From assembly GCF_026626745.1 (NCBI RefSeq), contig NZ_JAPNJW010000001.1:5502001-5566000 (forward strand): a stretch of DNA of 64,000 nucleotides, written 5' to 3'. A model generated the notes under the pieces. The model made no database searches and was not told the origin of the DNA. It saw only the letters and a program-made list of their open reading frames with translations. A program made the position numbers and the translations under genes. Shown here piece by piece: positions 1 to 8,746 of the stretch; position 1 is the stretch's first letter; each line of letters begins with the position of its first letter. The DNA comes from Nannocystis sp. RBIL2 (GTDB lineage Bacteria > Myxococcota_A > Polyangia > Nannocystales > Nannocystaceae).

Positions 1-726
1 TTCCAGGAAAAGGCCCGCAGCGGCAGCTGGTCGCTCGGCGAGCTGCAGGCCCTCGGCCTCGTCAGCGCCCTCGCCGACGACGACGCCGAGCGCCGCCAGC
101 GACGCACCCTCGCCGCCCACCAGGACGCCTCGCAGCTGTCGATCTCCCAGCACCTCGACCTCGATGCCGGCCTCCGCGGCGCCGGCATCCAGCTGCCCCA
201 AAAGCCAGCCGCGAAGCGCCTCGAGCCCGAGCCGCCGCCCGAGCCGCCACCGCCGCCCGAGCCCGTACCTGTCCCCGAGGACAGCACCGATATCGCCGCC
301 GACGTCGCCCCCGCCGCCGCCGACGTCGAGCGGCCGAAGAAGGCCACGCTCAAGTCGAACCGCGACCCGGCCAAGGCCAAGAAGCTGGCCGACGACGGCG
401 TCGCCGCGCTCAAGGCCGGCCGGCGCAACGACGCCGAGAGCCTGTTCCACCAGGCGATCTTCTACGACAACCGCAACGCCCGCGCCTTGATGGGCCTGTC
501 GGACGTCTACTTCGACACCGGCGCCAAGCAAAAAGCAGTGCAGTTCGCCGAGCTCGCCGTCGAGGCCGCGCCGCAGTCGAAGTCGTACCATCTCAAGCTC
601 GGCGACGCCTACTTCGTCGTCCTGCGCTACCGCGACGCCCTGACCCACTACGAGAAGGCGCGCGACCTCGGCGACGACGGCGCCCAGGGCCGCATCGACA
701 AGGTCAAGAAGCTGATCGGACCATGA
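1..726 (+). CDS. C-terminal part of a TPR-repeat protein (5' end outside window)
   Basis: The frame is open from the first base and ends at TGA 724-726, giving 241 residues with no start in the window. Visible parts are a polar helical stretch (residues 1-60), a Pro/Glu-rich linker (about 75-100), a basic stretch (KKATLKSN) and two to three tetratricopeptide units over the last 105 residues (ALKAGRRNDAESLFHQAI; ALMGLSDVYFDTGAKQKAV; HLKLGDAYFVVLRYRDALTHYEKA). In myxobacteria such a Pro-rich linker plus TPR tail often follows a Ser/Thr kinase or a gliding/secretion scaffold, but the N-terminal domain is not visible, so the function is open. It overlaps the HSP90 gene by ATGA, so the two are translationally coupled. 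Confidence 0.85.
   Translation, partial: FQEKARSGSWSLGELQALGLVSALADDDAERRQRRTLAAHQDASQLSISQHLDLDAGLRGAGIQLPQKPAAKRLEPEPPPEPPPPPEPVPVPEDSTDIAADVAPAAADVERPKKATLKSNRDPAKAKKLADDGVAALKAGRRNDAESLFHQAIFYDNRNARALMGLSDVYFDTGAKQKAVQFAELAVEAAPQSKSYHLKLGDAYFVVLRYRDALTHYEKARDLGDDGAQGRIDKVKKLIGP
269..284. repeat. 16-bp dyad CTGTCC-N4-GGACAG (in-gene copy 1)
   Basis: Perfect 6-bp inverted arms around CCGA, inside the Pro-rich linker of the first gene. One of four perfect copies in the window; see the finding on the 16-bp dyad class. Confidence 0.5.
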
Positions 727-2552
727 CCACCCCCGAGATCCTCGCCACCCAGGTCGACCTCTTCGGCCTCATGACGGTGCTCGGCGAGCACCTCTATTCG
801 ACCCCCTTCGTCGCCCTGCGCGAGCTGGTCCAGAACGCCCACGACTCGTGCGTGCGCCGCCGCCTCGAGGACCCCGCCGCGTTCGCGCCCGAGATCCGCG
901 TCGTCTGCGATCCGGGCGCCGGCACCCTCTCCGTCAGCGACACCGGCGCCGGCCTCACGCGCGACGAGATCGTCCGCTACCTCGCCACCATCGGCGCCGG
1001 CTACACCCGCAAGCTGCGCGAGCAGCACGGCAGCGACGACCTGATCGGCCTGTTCGGCCTCGGCTTCCTCTCGGCCTTCGTCATCGCCACCCGCGTCGCG
1101 GTCACCACCACCTCCTATCAATCGCCGGACACCACCCTCCTCTATCAATCGCGCAGCGGCGAGCGCTTCAGCATCGAGCCCGCCGCCAGTCGCCCCGTCG
1201 GCACCACAGTCACCCTGCACCTCAAGGACAACTTCCGCGAGCTCAGCGACGCCTCGGCCCTGCGCGCGCGCCTGTTGCACTACTGCGCCCTCCTGCCGCT
1301 GCCGGTCTACGTCGACGACGACGAGCTCGCGGTCAACGCCCAGCCCGCCCCGTGGCGCGTCGCCGACGCTCACCCGGCCCGCGCCCGCGCCCTCCGCCTC
1401 GAGTTCGCCCGCCGCCTCGAGCGTCGGTTCGAGCCGCTGTGCACGATCGACCTCGGCGCGCGCGAGGGCACCGACGTGCGCGGCCTGTTGTGGATCCACG
1501 ACGCCGCCACCTACGGCACCTCCGACAACCGCAACCTCCACGTCTACGTCCGCGGCATGCTGCTCGACGACGACGCGCGCGAGCTCTTGCCGCCGTGGGC
1601 CGGCTTCGTCAGCGGCGCGATCGAGTCGGCCAAGCTGACCCCGACCGCCTCGCGCGAGGACCTCCAGCGCGACCCCGCCTACCGGGCCGTCGCCGCCGCG
1701 ATCGCCGAGGCGCTCGTCGACGGCATGAAGCAGGTCGCCGAACGCGAGCCCGAGGCCTGGCGGCGCGTCCTCCTCCGCCACAACGAGGCCCTCCTCGGCG
1801 CCGCCCTGTGCGACGACCGATTGTTCGAGCTGCTCGCCGACGAGCTCACCGTCCCCACCAGCGAGGGCGACCTGCCCGTCGCAGTCGTCGCGCGGCGCGG
1901 CCAGGGCAAGCTGTACGCCAGCCTCAGCCCGCGCGGCGGCTTCGAGGAGGTCCTGTTCCGCGCCCTCCGCGTCCCCGTCGTCGTCGGCACCCGCTACGGC
2001 GCCCTGCCGTTCGTCCGCCGCCACGCCGACCGCCGCGGCGGCGCGGTCATCGAGCTCGGCACAGCGGCCGGCAACCGGCGCGTGTTCCCCCCCGCCGACC
2101 TCCCGGCCGACCAGCAAGCTTTCCTTTCAGACATGCTCACAAGGCCAGGTCAACGCCTGATCGCCGCCCGCTTCGCCCCCGCCGAGCTCCCGCTCGTGCT
2201 CGTGCCCGACCGCGAGGCCGAGCTCAAGCGTCGCGTCGAGAGCGACGAGGCCGCCGGCCGGATCGCCGGCGGCGCGCTCGGCCTCATGCGCATGTTCACC
2301 GCCAAGATCGACGCCAGCGTCGACGCCGACCTCTACGTCAACCTCGACAACCCCGCGATCGTCCGCCTGCTCGAGCAACGCGCCGGCATCGACGTCACGC
2401 ACCCCGGCGTCAAGCTCCTGCGCGCCCTCGTCGCCTTCGTCGCCGGCGCCAGCGAAGCCGCCGCCAACGAGGCCGAGGGCCTCCACACCGCCCTCGCCGA
2501 GTACGGCCGGGCCGTCTGCGAGCTCCTCGACACCCCCCGCCCCGCGCGCTAA
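723..2552 (+). CDS. HSP90-family molecular chaperone (GHKL ATPase)
   Basis: 609 residues. The Bergerat ATP-binding fold is clear: helix RELVQNAHDS (E34, N38, D41), VSDTGAGLT (D73, G75, G77) and the lid/G2 segment LIGLFGLGFLSAFV (107-120). The middle domain includes the SAKLTPTASREDLQRD segment, matching the HSP90 'catalytic loop' region (client/ATPase activation, conserved Arg). It is close to the usual HtpG length (about 620) but matches the divergent actinobacterial/myxobacterial 'HSP90 family protein' more than E. coli HtpG. Likely cytosolic ATP-driven folding. The start overlaps the upstream stop (ATGA), and the next gene begins 15 nt after this one, so it lies in one operon with TPR proteins, which are classical HSP90 partners in eukaryotes. 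A functional link here is inference only. Confidence 0.88.
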   Translation: MTTPEILATQVDLFGLMTVLGEHLYSTPFVALRELVQNAHDSCVRRRLEDPAAFAPEIRVVCDPGAGTLSVSDTGAGLTRDEIVRYLATIGAGYTRKLREQHGSDDLIGLFGLGFLSAFVIATRVAVTTTSYQSPDTTLLYQSRSGERFSIEPAASRPVGTTVTLHLKDNFRELSDASALRARLLHYCALLPLPVYVDDDELAVNAQPAPWRVADAHPARARALRLEFARRLERRFEPLCTIDLGAREGTDVRGLLWIHDAATYGTSDNRNLHVYVRGMLLDDDARELLPPWAGFVSGAIESAKLTPTASREDLQRDPAYRAVAAAIAEALVDGMKQVAEREPEAWRRVLLRHNEALLGAALCDDRLFELLADELTVPTSEGDLPVAVVARRGQGKLYASLSPRGGFEEVLFRALRVPVVVGTRYGALPFVRRHADRRGGAVIELGTAAGNRRVFPPADLPADQQAFLSDMLTRPGQRLIAARFAPAELPLVLVPDREAELKRRVESDEAAGRIAGGALGLMRMFTAKIDASVDADLYVNLDNPAIVRLLEQRAGIDVTHPGVKLLRALVAFVAGASEAAANEAEGLHTALAEYGRAVCELLDTPRPAR

Positions 2553-2567
2553 CCTGCGCAGCGGACG

Positions 2568-3230
2568 ATGCAGCCGCATCCGCAACACTCGCTGCGCGAC
2601 CCGGACGCCTGGGTCTCGCCCGACGCGAAGCCGAAGAAGCGAGCCAAAGCGAAGAAAGCCGCGGCGAAGAAGAAGCCGGCTGCCACCAAGAAGCCCGTCA
2701 AGAAGGCGGCGGCCAAGAAGAAGGCGAAAGCAGCGATCAGGAAGAAGCCCGTCAAGAGCGCGGCGTTCTCTGCTTCGGTCGCCGAACTCGTCGCGCGTCT
2801 CGGGGACAAGGACATCGCTCGCCAGGTCATCGCTTCACTCGCCCTCCACAATCGGTTGAGCGGCGACGAGCTCGCGGAGCTCCCATCGATCGCTGCATTG
2901 CGGCGCGAGCTCGCCGACAGCCAGCGCAGGCTCGCGGACCTCGAGCAGAAGCTCACTGAGCTGTCGAGCCTCGTCGCCGACCTCTCCGCGGCTCATGCCA
3001 GGACCGAGTCGAGCGCCGATGAGCTCGAGGGAGTCGAAGAGGACCCGTACTTCCGCTGGTTGGGAGATCCCTCGATCGAGCAGTACGTCGGTCAGCACGT
3101 CGCGCTCCACGCCACGCGCGGCGTCGTCGCTCACGCCGACTCGGTCGACGACGTGCTCGCGTCGATCCGCGCGCAAGGCCTCTCGCTCGACGACGTGTGC
3201 CTCGCGACCGTCCCGGCCTTTCCATTCTAG
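2568..3230 (+). CDS. Histone-H1-like Lys/Ala tail + coiled coil + DUF5678-like domain
   Basis: 220 residues in three parts. Residues about 20-65 are a Lys/Ala/Pro-rich tail of AKKKPAATKKPVKKAAAKKK type, as in bacterial H1-like DNA-binding proteins. Residues about 95-150 are a predicted coiled coil (LRRELADSQRRLADLEQKLTEL). Residues about 160-218 read YFRWLGDPSIEQYVGQHVAL, then HATRGVVAHADSVDDVLASIRAQG and LATVPAF. The pattern W/Y-x-G-x-x-VAL, VVAHA, VDDVL, xVP resembles DUF5678, a small domain usually encoded next to retropepsin-like proteases. The next gene, 14 nt downstream, is such a protease. DNA or nucleic-acid binding by the tail is likely from composition; the role of the pair is unknown. 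Confidence 0.72.
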   Translation: MQPHPQHSLRDPDAWVSPDAKPKKRAKAKKAAAKKKPAATKKPVKKAAAKKKAKAAIRKKPVKSAAFSASVAELVARLGDKDIARQVIASLALHNRLSGDELAELPSIAALRRELADSQRRLADLEQKLTELSSLVADLSAAHARTESSADELEGVEEDPYFRWLGDPSIEQYVGQHVALHATRGVVAHADSVDDVLASIRAQGLSLDDVCLATVPAFPF

Positions 3231-3244
3231 CTCCTCTGCGTCCC

Positions 3245-3559
3245 ATGGATCCTCGGCACGGCATCGCGCATCCGTTTACGACCCGTTCGTGCGGCAGCTT
3301 CGGCCGCGTCGCCCAGCCGCTGGTCCGGGTTCACCTGCGTAGCGACGCTTCACACCGCTGGTCGGGGCCGATCGAAGCGCTCGTCGACACCGGCGCGGCC
3401 ATCACGCTCGTCAGCAACGACTTCCTCGTTGCTCGCGTCTACGCCACCTCGAGCCGACTCGTCGCCCCGATCCTGCTCGGCCAACACGGTGTCCTCGATC
3501 ACGTCGGACTCGTCCACCGTAACGTCGGCCCCAACCCCCATTTTCGCTTCCTGCGCTAA
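3245..3559 (+). CDS. Shortened retropepsin-like aspartic protease
   Basis: 104 residues from ATG 3245, 14 nt after the DUF5678-like gene. It has the retropepsin catalytic signature VDTGAAITLVS and, further on, the flap/core pieces PILLGQHGVLDHV and HFRF that normally lie near the end of clan AA proteases. Only about 30 residues separate the DTGA motif from ILLG; family members usually have about 80-90. The middle strands, including the flap, therefore appear to be deleted, although the frame is intact. It may be inactive, may need dimerisation, or may be decaying. No clear Shine-Dalgarno is seen, so it is probably translated by coupling. Confidence 0.62.
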   Translation: MDPRHGIAHPFTTRSCGSFGRVAQPLVRVHLRSDASHRWSGPIEALVDTGAAITLVSNDFLVARVYATSSRLVAPILLGQHGVLDHVGLVHRNVGPNPHFRFLR

Positions 3560-3572
3560 AGGACATGCCCCC

Positions 3573-5822
3573 ATGGACATCTGGCAATGGGTCCACGACA
3601 TCGATCCCGAGCTGCGGCGCGGCGGCCACGTCCGGCTCGCCGACCTGATCCGGCGGATCCCCTCCGCCACGGTCGACGATCACCACGATCGCGTCGACGC
3701 CCTCGCGCCCGAGGCGCTGGCTCTGGCCAAGGCCGCCGGTCTCCCGTGGGTCGAGGTGTTCGTGCGGCACTGGCACTTGCAGAGCCGCGTCCTGCACCGC
3801 TGTCAGGGCGACATGGCCCTGGGCGAGGCCGTCGCCCTGGTCGACTACGCCCACGGCGAGGCCGCGCGCGGCTGTCCGCAGGCCGTCTGCACCGTGCAAG
3901 ATCTGGCCGCCTGTTACTCGCAGGTCGACGGCCCCGGGTGGGCGCGCGAGCGGGCTGACGTCTCGCGCGAGACGCTCGCGCGCATCGACCCGACCTGGCC
4001 GTGCTTCACCTGCATCAGCTGCGAGTACGCCGGCGCCTTGCGCGAGCAGGGCGACCCGCAGGCCTCGCTCGACTTCCTCGACGCCCAGCAGAAGCAGCTC
4101 GTCGCCGCTGGTCAGGGCCGCGAGCGCACCTCCCTGTTGCCGGAGCGGATCTCCTGCCTCATCGCGCTCGGCCGCATCGACGACGCTCTCGCAGTCTGTG
4201 AGGACGCGGTCGCCAACGGCCGGCGCGACGAGAGTCAGCGGCGGGCCCGGCAGATCGACCTCGCGCGGATCTACGCCCGCCTCGGCCGCGGCGAGGACGC
4301 CCTCCGCCATCTACCTGTCCCTACGGACATCCTCCCGACCCCCAGCCACTACGAGCCGTACACCGACGCCCTCGTCCACCTGGTGCGGCTCGGCGCCTGG
4401 CCCAATGCCGTCGAGCTCGGGCGCCTGCTGCAGCGCTTCATCGCCCGCCTGCAGCTCAACGGCTCGCACCGCCTCCCGTTCGACATCGCCGCCGCCGCCG
4501 CCGACCTCGCCATCCAGCGCGGCAGCCCGGCAGTGGCCGCCCTCCACCTCGCCACCATGGAGCGGCTCGCCGCCCGCCTCAACCGCCCGGGCAGCGCCCC
4601 CGAGCGGCTCGCCGCCCTGCGCCTGTCCCTGGGGACAGCCATCGCCGCGCCCCGCAGCCAGCGCCCCGACGACCCCGAGGAGCGCCTGCGCCACCGCGTC
4701 GAGGCCGACGGCAGCGCCGATCCGGCTGAGCACGCCCGTGGCCACGCCATCGCCTTGCTCGGACTCGGCTTCGCGCGCGAGGCCGCCGACCTGCTCGAGC
4801 GGCACGTCGACGCCCACCCCGACGACGACGACGCAGTCCAGCTGCTCGAGATGGCCTACCGCGACGCCGAGGACGACGACCGTCACCGCGCGCTCGGCGA
4901 GCGCCTGCTCGCCAGCACCGATCCGGCCAAGCAGCGCCTCGGCCGGTGGGTCTCCGCCCGCCGGCACGCTCGCGCGCGCGAATGGGACGCCGCCAATCGC
5001 CTGCTCGAGCAGCTCGCCGCCGATCCCGCCGACGCCCTCGCCGCCCGCCTGGCCCACGTCAGCAACGCCCGCCAGCAGGCCGACTGGCCGACCCTCCTGC
5101 GCCTCGTCGACGAAGCCCTCGAGCTGCAGCCCGACCTCCCCCCCGGCGCCCACGACTGGAACCGCATGGTCGCCGCCACCCTCCTCGGCGCCTGGGACCG
5201 CGTGCGCCACAGCGCCGCGCGCCTCGACATGGCGATCGACGGCGAGGGCCCGATCGACCTGCGCTGGGAGCTGTGCCGGATCCGCCTCGAGCACCCGAAC
5301 GGCAAGCGGCAGGAGCTCTACGCCGCGCGCACCGGCCCGGTGACCGCGCGGCTCCTCCAGATCTCCCGCATCGACCAGCCGCAGCGGCTGTTCGATCAGG
5401 TCGTGTTCGACGCGCGGCCGCTGGGCAGCGTCGACGACGGCGACGGCCAGCCGGTCTACCTCTACGCCGAGGTCGAGCCGCTGCACCGCGCCGGCTATCG
5501 CGCCTTCAGCATCGACGGCGTCCACCCCGGCGAGGCCGTGCTGGCCGACCTCCGGCGGGTCGTGCAGGCCCACCGGGGCAGCTTCCAGGTCCAGAGCGGC
5601 GACGGCTATCGCCTCACCTCGCCCGTCGGCGAGGAGCGGCCCGGCCTCTACGTCTTCGCCGCGTTCGCGCCCGACACCGACCTCCGCGTCGCCTCCGACG
5701 CCCTGGCCGCCGTCGTCTCCCGCCTCGCCGATCCGCTCGTGTGGCCCGAGCTGGCCGCCGCCGCCGGCGACGACGCGCGAGCCGAGCAGCACCGCGAGCT
5801 CGCGCGCGACTGGGCGCTCTGA
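3573..5822 (+). CDS. Large TPR-like helical repeat protein
   Basis: 749 residues from ATG 3573 (MDIWQWVHDID), 13 nt after the protease stop; GGACATG lies just before the start. There is no signal peptide or membrane segment, so it is cytosolic. Degenerate TPR/SEL1-type helical pairs run through about residues 60-560 (ALALAKAAGLPWVEVFVRHW; ISCLIALGRIDDALAVCEDAVANG; LARIYARLGRGEDALRHL; LLGLGFAREAADLLERHVDAHP). The last 190 residues are beta-rich (VYLYAEVEPLHRAGYRAFSIDG) and not recognised. It is the last gene of the forward operon starting with the HSP90 gene. It is probably a scaffold; no enzyme motif is visible. Two copies of the CTGTCC/GGACA dyad class lie inside it (4315-4330, 4623-4638). 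Confidence 0.75.
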   Translation: MDIWQWVHDIDPELRRGGHVRLADLIRRIPSATVDDHHDRVDALAPEALALAKAAGLPWVEVFVRHWHLQSRVLHRCQGDMALGEAVALVDYAHGEAARGCPQAVCTVQDLAACYSQVDGPGWARERADVSRETLARIDPTWPCFTCISCEYAGALREQGDPQASLDFLDAQQKQLVAAGQGRERTSLLPERISCLIALGRIDDALAVCEDAVANGRRDESQRRARQIDLARIYARLGRGEDALRHLPVPTDILPTPSHYEPYTDALVHLVRLGAWPNAVELGRLLQRFIARLQLNGSHRLPFDIAAAAADLAIQRGSPAVAALHLATMERLAARLNRPGSAPERLAALRLSLGTAIAAPRSQRPDDPEERLRHRVEADGSADPAEHARGHAIALLGLGFAREAADLLERHVDAHPDDDDAVQLLEMAYRDAEDDDRHRALGERLLASTDPAKQRLGRWVSARRHARAREWDAANRLLEQLAADPADALAARLAHVSNARQQADWPTLLRLVDEALELQPDLPPGAHDWNRMVAATLLGAWDRVRHSAARLDMAIDGEGPIDLRWELCRIRLEHPNGKRQELYAARTGPVTARLLQISRIDQPQRLFDQVVFDARPLGSVDDGDGQPVYLYAEVEPLHRAGYRAFSIDGVHPGEAVLADLRRVVQAHRGSFQVQSGDGYRLTSPVGEERPGLYVFAAFAPDTDLRVASDALAAVVSRLADPLVWPELAAAAGDDARAEQHRELARDWAL
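4623..4638. repeat. 16-bp dyad CTGTCC-N4-GGACAG (in-gene copy 2)
   Basis: CTGTCCC-TG-GGGACAG, 7-bp arms, in the coding sequence of the TPR-like protein. A one-mismatch relative (CTGTCC-CTAC-GGACAT) sits about 310 bp upstream at 4315-4330. Confidence 0.5.
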
Positions 5823-6080
5823 GGCCGCGCCCGCGCAACACCGCGAGTCGCAGAGTCGCTCGCTGTCCTCGCGTGGCGTGGACACCAGCGATCGGCGACC
5901 TCCCGTTCGCCGTCGTGCGACCTGCCTGTGGCGAATCCGCGGCCGCCTCTCGCGCTGACGCCGGCGCGCGAACCGTTGCGCGCCGCCTCGCGCAGACGTG
6001 ACCTTCGACCTCGCCCCGACCCTCGCGGGCCCTGAGCTATCATCGGCCCCCCTCTCTCTCTTGCCCCGATAGGTGGTCTC

Positions 6081-8549
6081 ATGGCCCGCGCCTCGCGAAC
6101 CTGCGTCTCGATCCTCTCCTCGTCCGTCCTGCTCGCGGCTGCCTGCGGCGACGATTCGCGCGTCGACAGCGAAAGCGGCGTCGCCGGCACCCAGGGCACC
6201 TTGCCCATCACCAGCGGCCCCACCGAGGCCACCGCCGGCACCGACGGCACCGCCACCGGAGGTCCCACCGAGGGCACCGGCACCGCCACTGCCACCGCCA
6301 CCGCCACCCCGACCGGCACCGACACCGTCGCGCCCACCAGCGGGACCGACACCGTCGGCACCGTCACCGACACCGGCAACACGACCTCGGGGACATGTTC
6401 CGAAGACCAGCTGTGCAGCGGCGTCTGCTGCGGCGACGGCGAGCTGTGCGACAACGGCCAGTGCGTGCCCGACTGCGGCGGCCCGCCCCCGTGCGGCGAG
6501 GCCAAGGAGTGCTGCGAAGGCGGCCAGCTGTGTTACCTCGGCGCCTGCGTCACCCCCGGGGCGGCGTGCAGCGACCAGGCGTGCGCCACCAAGCCCGCGC
6601 AGGACACCTGCGAGGACGGCTTCATCTGCGACCCGAACCTCGGCCTGTGCTTGCCGAGCCAGGCCGACCCGACCTGCCAGTACATCCCGCCGGCCAACGT
6701 CTTCAAGCCGACCCCGCTGTTCACCTGGGGCAGGCGCAAGGTGCTCGCGTGCAACGTCGACACCGACTGTCAGGTCGCCGAGGTGTGTACCGACAAGGTG
6801 TGTACGCCGACCTGGAATCACCTGATCCCGGCGGACGACGACATGCCGAACCACTATCAGAGTTCGTCGATCCCGATCGTCGTCGACCTCAACGACGATT
6901 GCGTGCCGGAGATCATCTTCAACACGTACACCGGCACCGACATCACCGTCGACGGCATCTTGCGGGCGATCCGCGGCGACACCGGCGCCAAGGTGTGGAC
7001 GGTCACCGACCCGATGTACCGCACCAACAGCACCTCGAACATCGCCGCCGGCGACATCGACATGGACGGCCGGGCCGAGATCGTCGCCAGCGGCGCGGGC
7101 AAGTACTTGATCGCCATCGACAGCGACGGCACCCCGCTGTGGAAGTCGGACCCGTTCGCCGGCACCAACTCGAGCGGCTCGGTGGCGATCGCCAACATGG
7201 ACAACGACGGCGCCCCCGAGATCTTGTTCGGCCGGGCGATCTTCAGCAACACCGGCAAGCTGCTCTACGAGGGTCCGGGCAACCAGGGCCAGGGCCTCAA
7301 CGTCCAGGGCCCGATCTCCTGCGTCGCCGACCTCGACGGCGACACCCGGCCCGAGCTCATCGGCGGGCGCACCGCCTACAAGACCACCGGCACCGTCGCC
7401 GGCGACGACTTCGCCGGCTCGGTGCTGTGGACCTCCAACGTCGCCACCGACGGCTTCTGCGGCGTCGCCGACTTCGACGTCGACGGCAAGCCCGAGGTCG
7501 TGCTCGTCACCCAGGGCACCGTCCGCGTCCTCAACGGCCAGACGGGCGTGCAGATCGCCACTGCCAACATTCCGCAGCAGGGCACCGGCGGCCCGCCCAA
7601 CATCGCCGACTTCGACGGCGACGGCGTGCGCGACATCGGCGTCGCCGGGTCCGCGCGTTATACCGTGTTCCAGTTCAACGGCATGGCCCTCTCGCAGCTG
7701 TGGACCGCCGCCACCGAGGACGACAGCTCGCAGGTCACCGGCTCCTCCGTGTTCGACTTCGACGGCGACGGCCGGGCCGAGGTCGTCTACAACGACGAGG
7801 CGTACATCCGCATCTACCCCGGCGTCGAGCCCGACTGCGCGATGAACCCGCCCGGCCCCGGCTGCAACAAGAACATGACCGACGCCGAGGTCTTGTTCCG
7901 CGACCGCAACTCCTCGCGCACGCGCACCGAGTACCCGGTGATCGCCGACGTCAACGGCGACTTTAAAGCCGACATCGTGTTCGCCACCAACAACGACAGC
8001 CAGGCCTCGCTCGTCACCGACGCCGGCATCGAAGTCTTCAAAGATTCGCTCGACAACTGGGTGTCGACGCGGCCGGTGTGGAACCAGCACTCCTATCATA
8101 TCACCAACGTCGGATTGGTCGGCGAGATCCCCACCGTCGAGGACAACAACTGGGCCAGCTTCAACAGCTACCGCAACAACGTCCAGGGCGCCGCCGATTT
8201 CTGCGCCCCTGACCTCGTGCCCTACGATTTGACCTTCGACGCCCAGGTCTGCGCCACCGGCCTCAAGCTCTCGGTGTGGGTCGCCAACCAGGGCTGCCTC
8301 GGCGTCGGCCCCGGCGTCAACGTCGCCTTCTACGAGGAGAACCTCGGCCTCCTCGGCGTCGTCGCGACCCAGGGCCCGCTGGTGGCAGGCGCCGCCGAGC
8401 AGGTCACCCTCGAGTACCCCGGCCTGTTCGACTCCGTCACCGTCTGGGCCGTCGCCGACGACGACGGCACGGGCAACGGCGTCCTCAACGAGTGCGTCGA
8501 GGACAACAACAGCTCGCCGATGGACAAGGTCTGCATCCCGCCGGGCTGA
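6081..8549 (+). CDS. Surface lipoprotein: Cys-rich domain, FG-GAP propeller, CARDB-like end
   Basis: 822 residues. The N-terminus is a lipoprotein signal (VLLAAAC, Cys about 24) followed by a Thr/Gly/Ala linker to about residue 110 (TEGTGTATATATATP). Next comes an EGF/disulfide-rich region to about 210 (CSGVCCGDGELCDNGQCVPDC, then CCEGGQLCYLGAC). Then come FG-GAP/VCBS-type beta-propeller blades with Ca2+-loop motifs of form DxDxDGxxE (DIDMDGRAEI, DLDGDTRPEL, DFDVDGKPEV, DFDGDGVRDI, DFDGDGRAEV). The last about 110 residues resemble CARDB adhesion domains (LKLSVWVANQGCLGVGPGVNVAFY). Likely an outer-membrane-anchored, Ca-dependent adhesin or binding protein. An AGGTGG Shine-Dalgarno (6071) and a TATCAT box (6038-6043) precede it. 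It is one of two FG-GAP lipoproteins in this region (the other starts at 9697). Confidence 0.88.
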   Translation: MARASRTCVSILSSSVLLAAACGDDSRVDSESGVAGTQGTLPITSGPTEATAGTDGTATGGPTEGTGTATATATATPTGTDTVAPTSGTDTVGTVTDTGNTTSGTCSEDQLCSGVCCGDGELCDNGQCVPDCGGPPPCGEAKECCEGGQLCYLGACVTPGAACSDQACATKPAQDTCEDGFICDPNLGLCLPSQADPTCQYIPPANVFKPTPLFTWGRRKVLACNVDTDCQVAEVCTDKVCTPTWNHLIPADDDMPNHYQSSSIPIVVDLNDDCVPEIIFNTYTGTDITVDGILRAIRGDTGAKVWTVTDPMYRTNSTSNIAAGDIDMDGRAEIVASGAGKYLIAIDSDGTPLWKSDPFAGTNSSGSVAIANMDNDGAPEILFGRAIFSNTGKLLYEGPGNQGQGLNVQGPISCVADLDGDTRPELIGGRTAYKTTGTVAGDDFAGSVLWTSNVATDGFCGVADFDVDGKPEVVLVTQGTVRVLNGQTGVQIATANIPQQGTGGPPNIADFDGDGVRDIGVAGSARYTVFQFNGMALSQLWTAATEDDSSQVTGSSVFDFDGDGRAEVVYNDEAYIRIYPGVEPDCAMNPPGPGCNKNMTDAEVLFRDRNSSRTRTEYPVIADVNGDFKADIVFATNNDSQASLVTDAGIEVFKDSLDNWVSTRPVWNQHSYHITNVGLVGEIPTVEDNNWASFNSYRNNVQGAADFCAPDLVPYDLTFDAQVCATGLKLSVWVANQGCLGVGPGVNVAFYEENLGLLGVVATQGPLVAGAAEQVTLEYPGLFDSVTVWAVADDDGTGNGVLNECVEDNNSSPMDKVCIPPG

Positions 8550-8660
8550 GCCCCGAACGCCGCCCGCGACCCCCCTTGCGATGGGCCCTGCGCGCCGGGC
8601 TCCTCGCGTCCGCTTGCCGGCCCGAGCCGGCCGCTCCAGTCGCGTCTTACCCCAAGAATT

Positions 8661-8686
8661 CGCCCGCGGGCACAGACCCGCGGGCG
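8661..8686. terminator. GC hairpin between convergent genes
   Basis: CGCCCGCGGG and CCCGCGGGCG form a perfect 10-bp stem with a 6-nt loop, 111 nt after the FG-GAP gene stop. There is no T-tract, so it is a terminator candidate rather than a proven one. Confidence 0.45.
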
Positions 8687-8725
8687 AGCAACTGGATCCG
8701 CGCCGGGTCGGCGAGCAAGGCCATG

Positions 8726-8746
8726 GCGTGAGCGTCGCGCTCACGC
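8726..8746. terminator. Second hairpin overlapping the minus-strand stop
   Basis: GCGTGAGCG-TCG-CGCTCACGC is a 9-bp stem with a 3-nt loop. It spans the stop codon of the minus-strand gene ending at 8741 and could act for either convergent gene. Confidence 0.4.

Noticed and set aside
648..2117. 489-codon minus-strand frame over the HSP90 gene
   Set aside because: Low-complexity Ala/Val/Gly/Glu composition and complete overlap with a recognised HSP90 gene.
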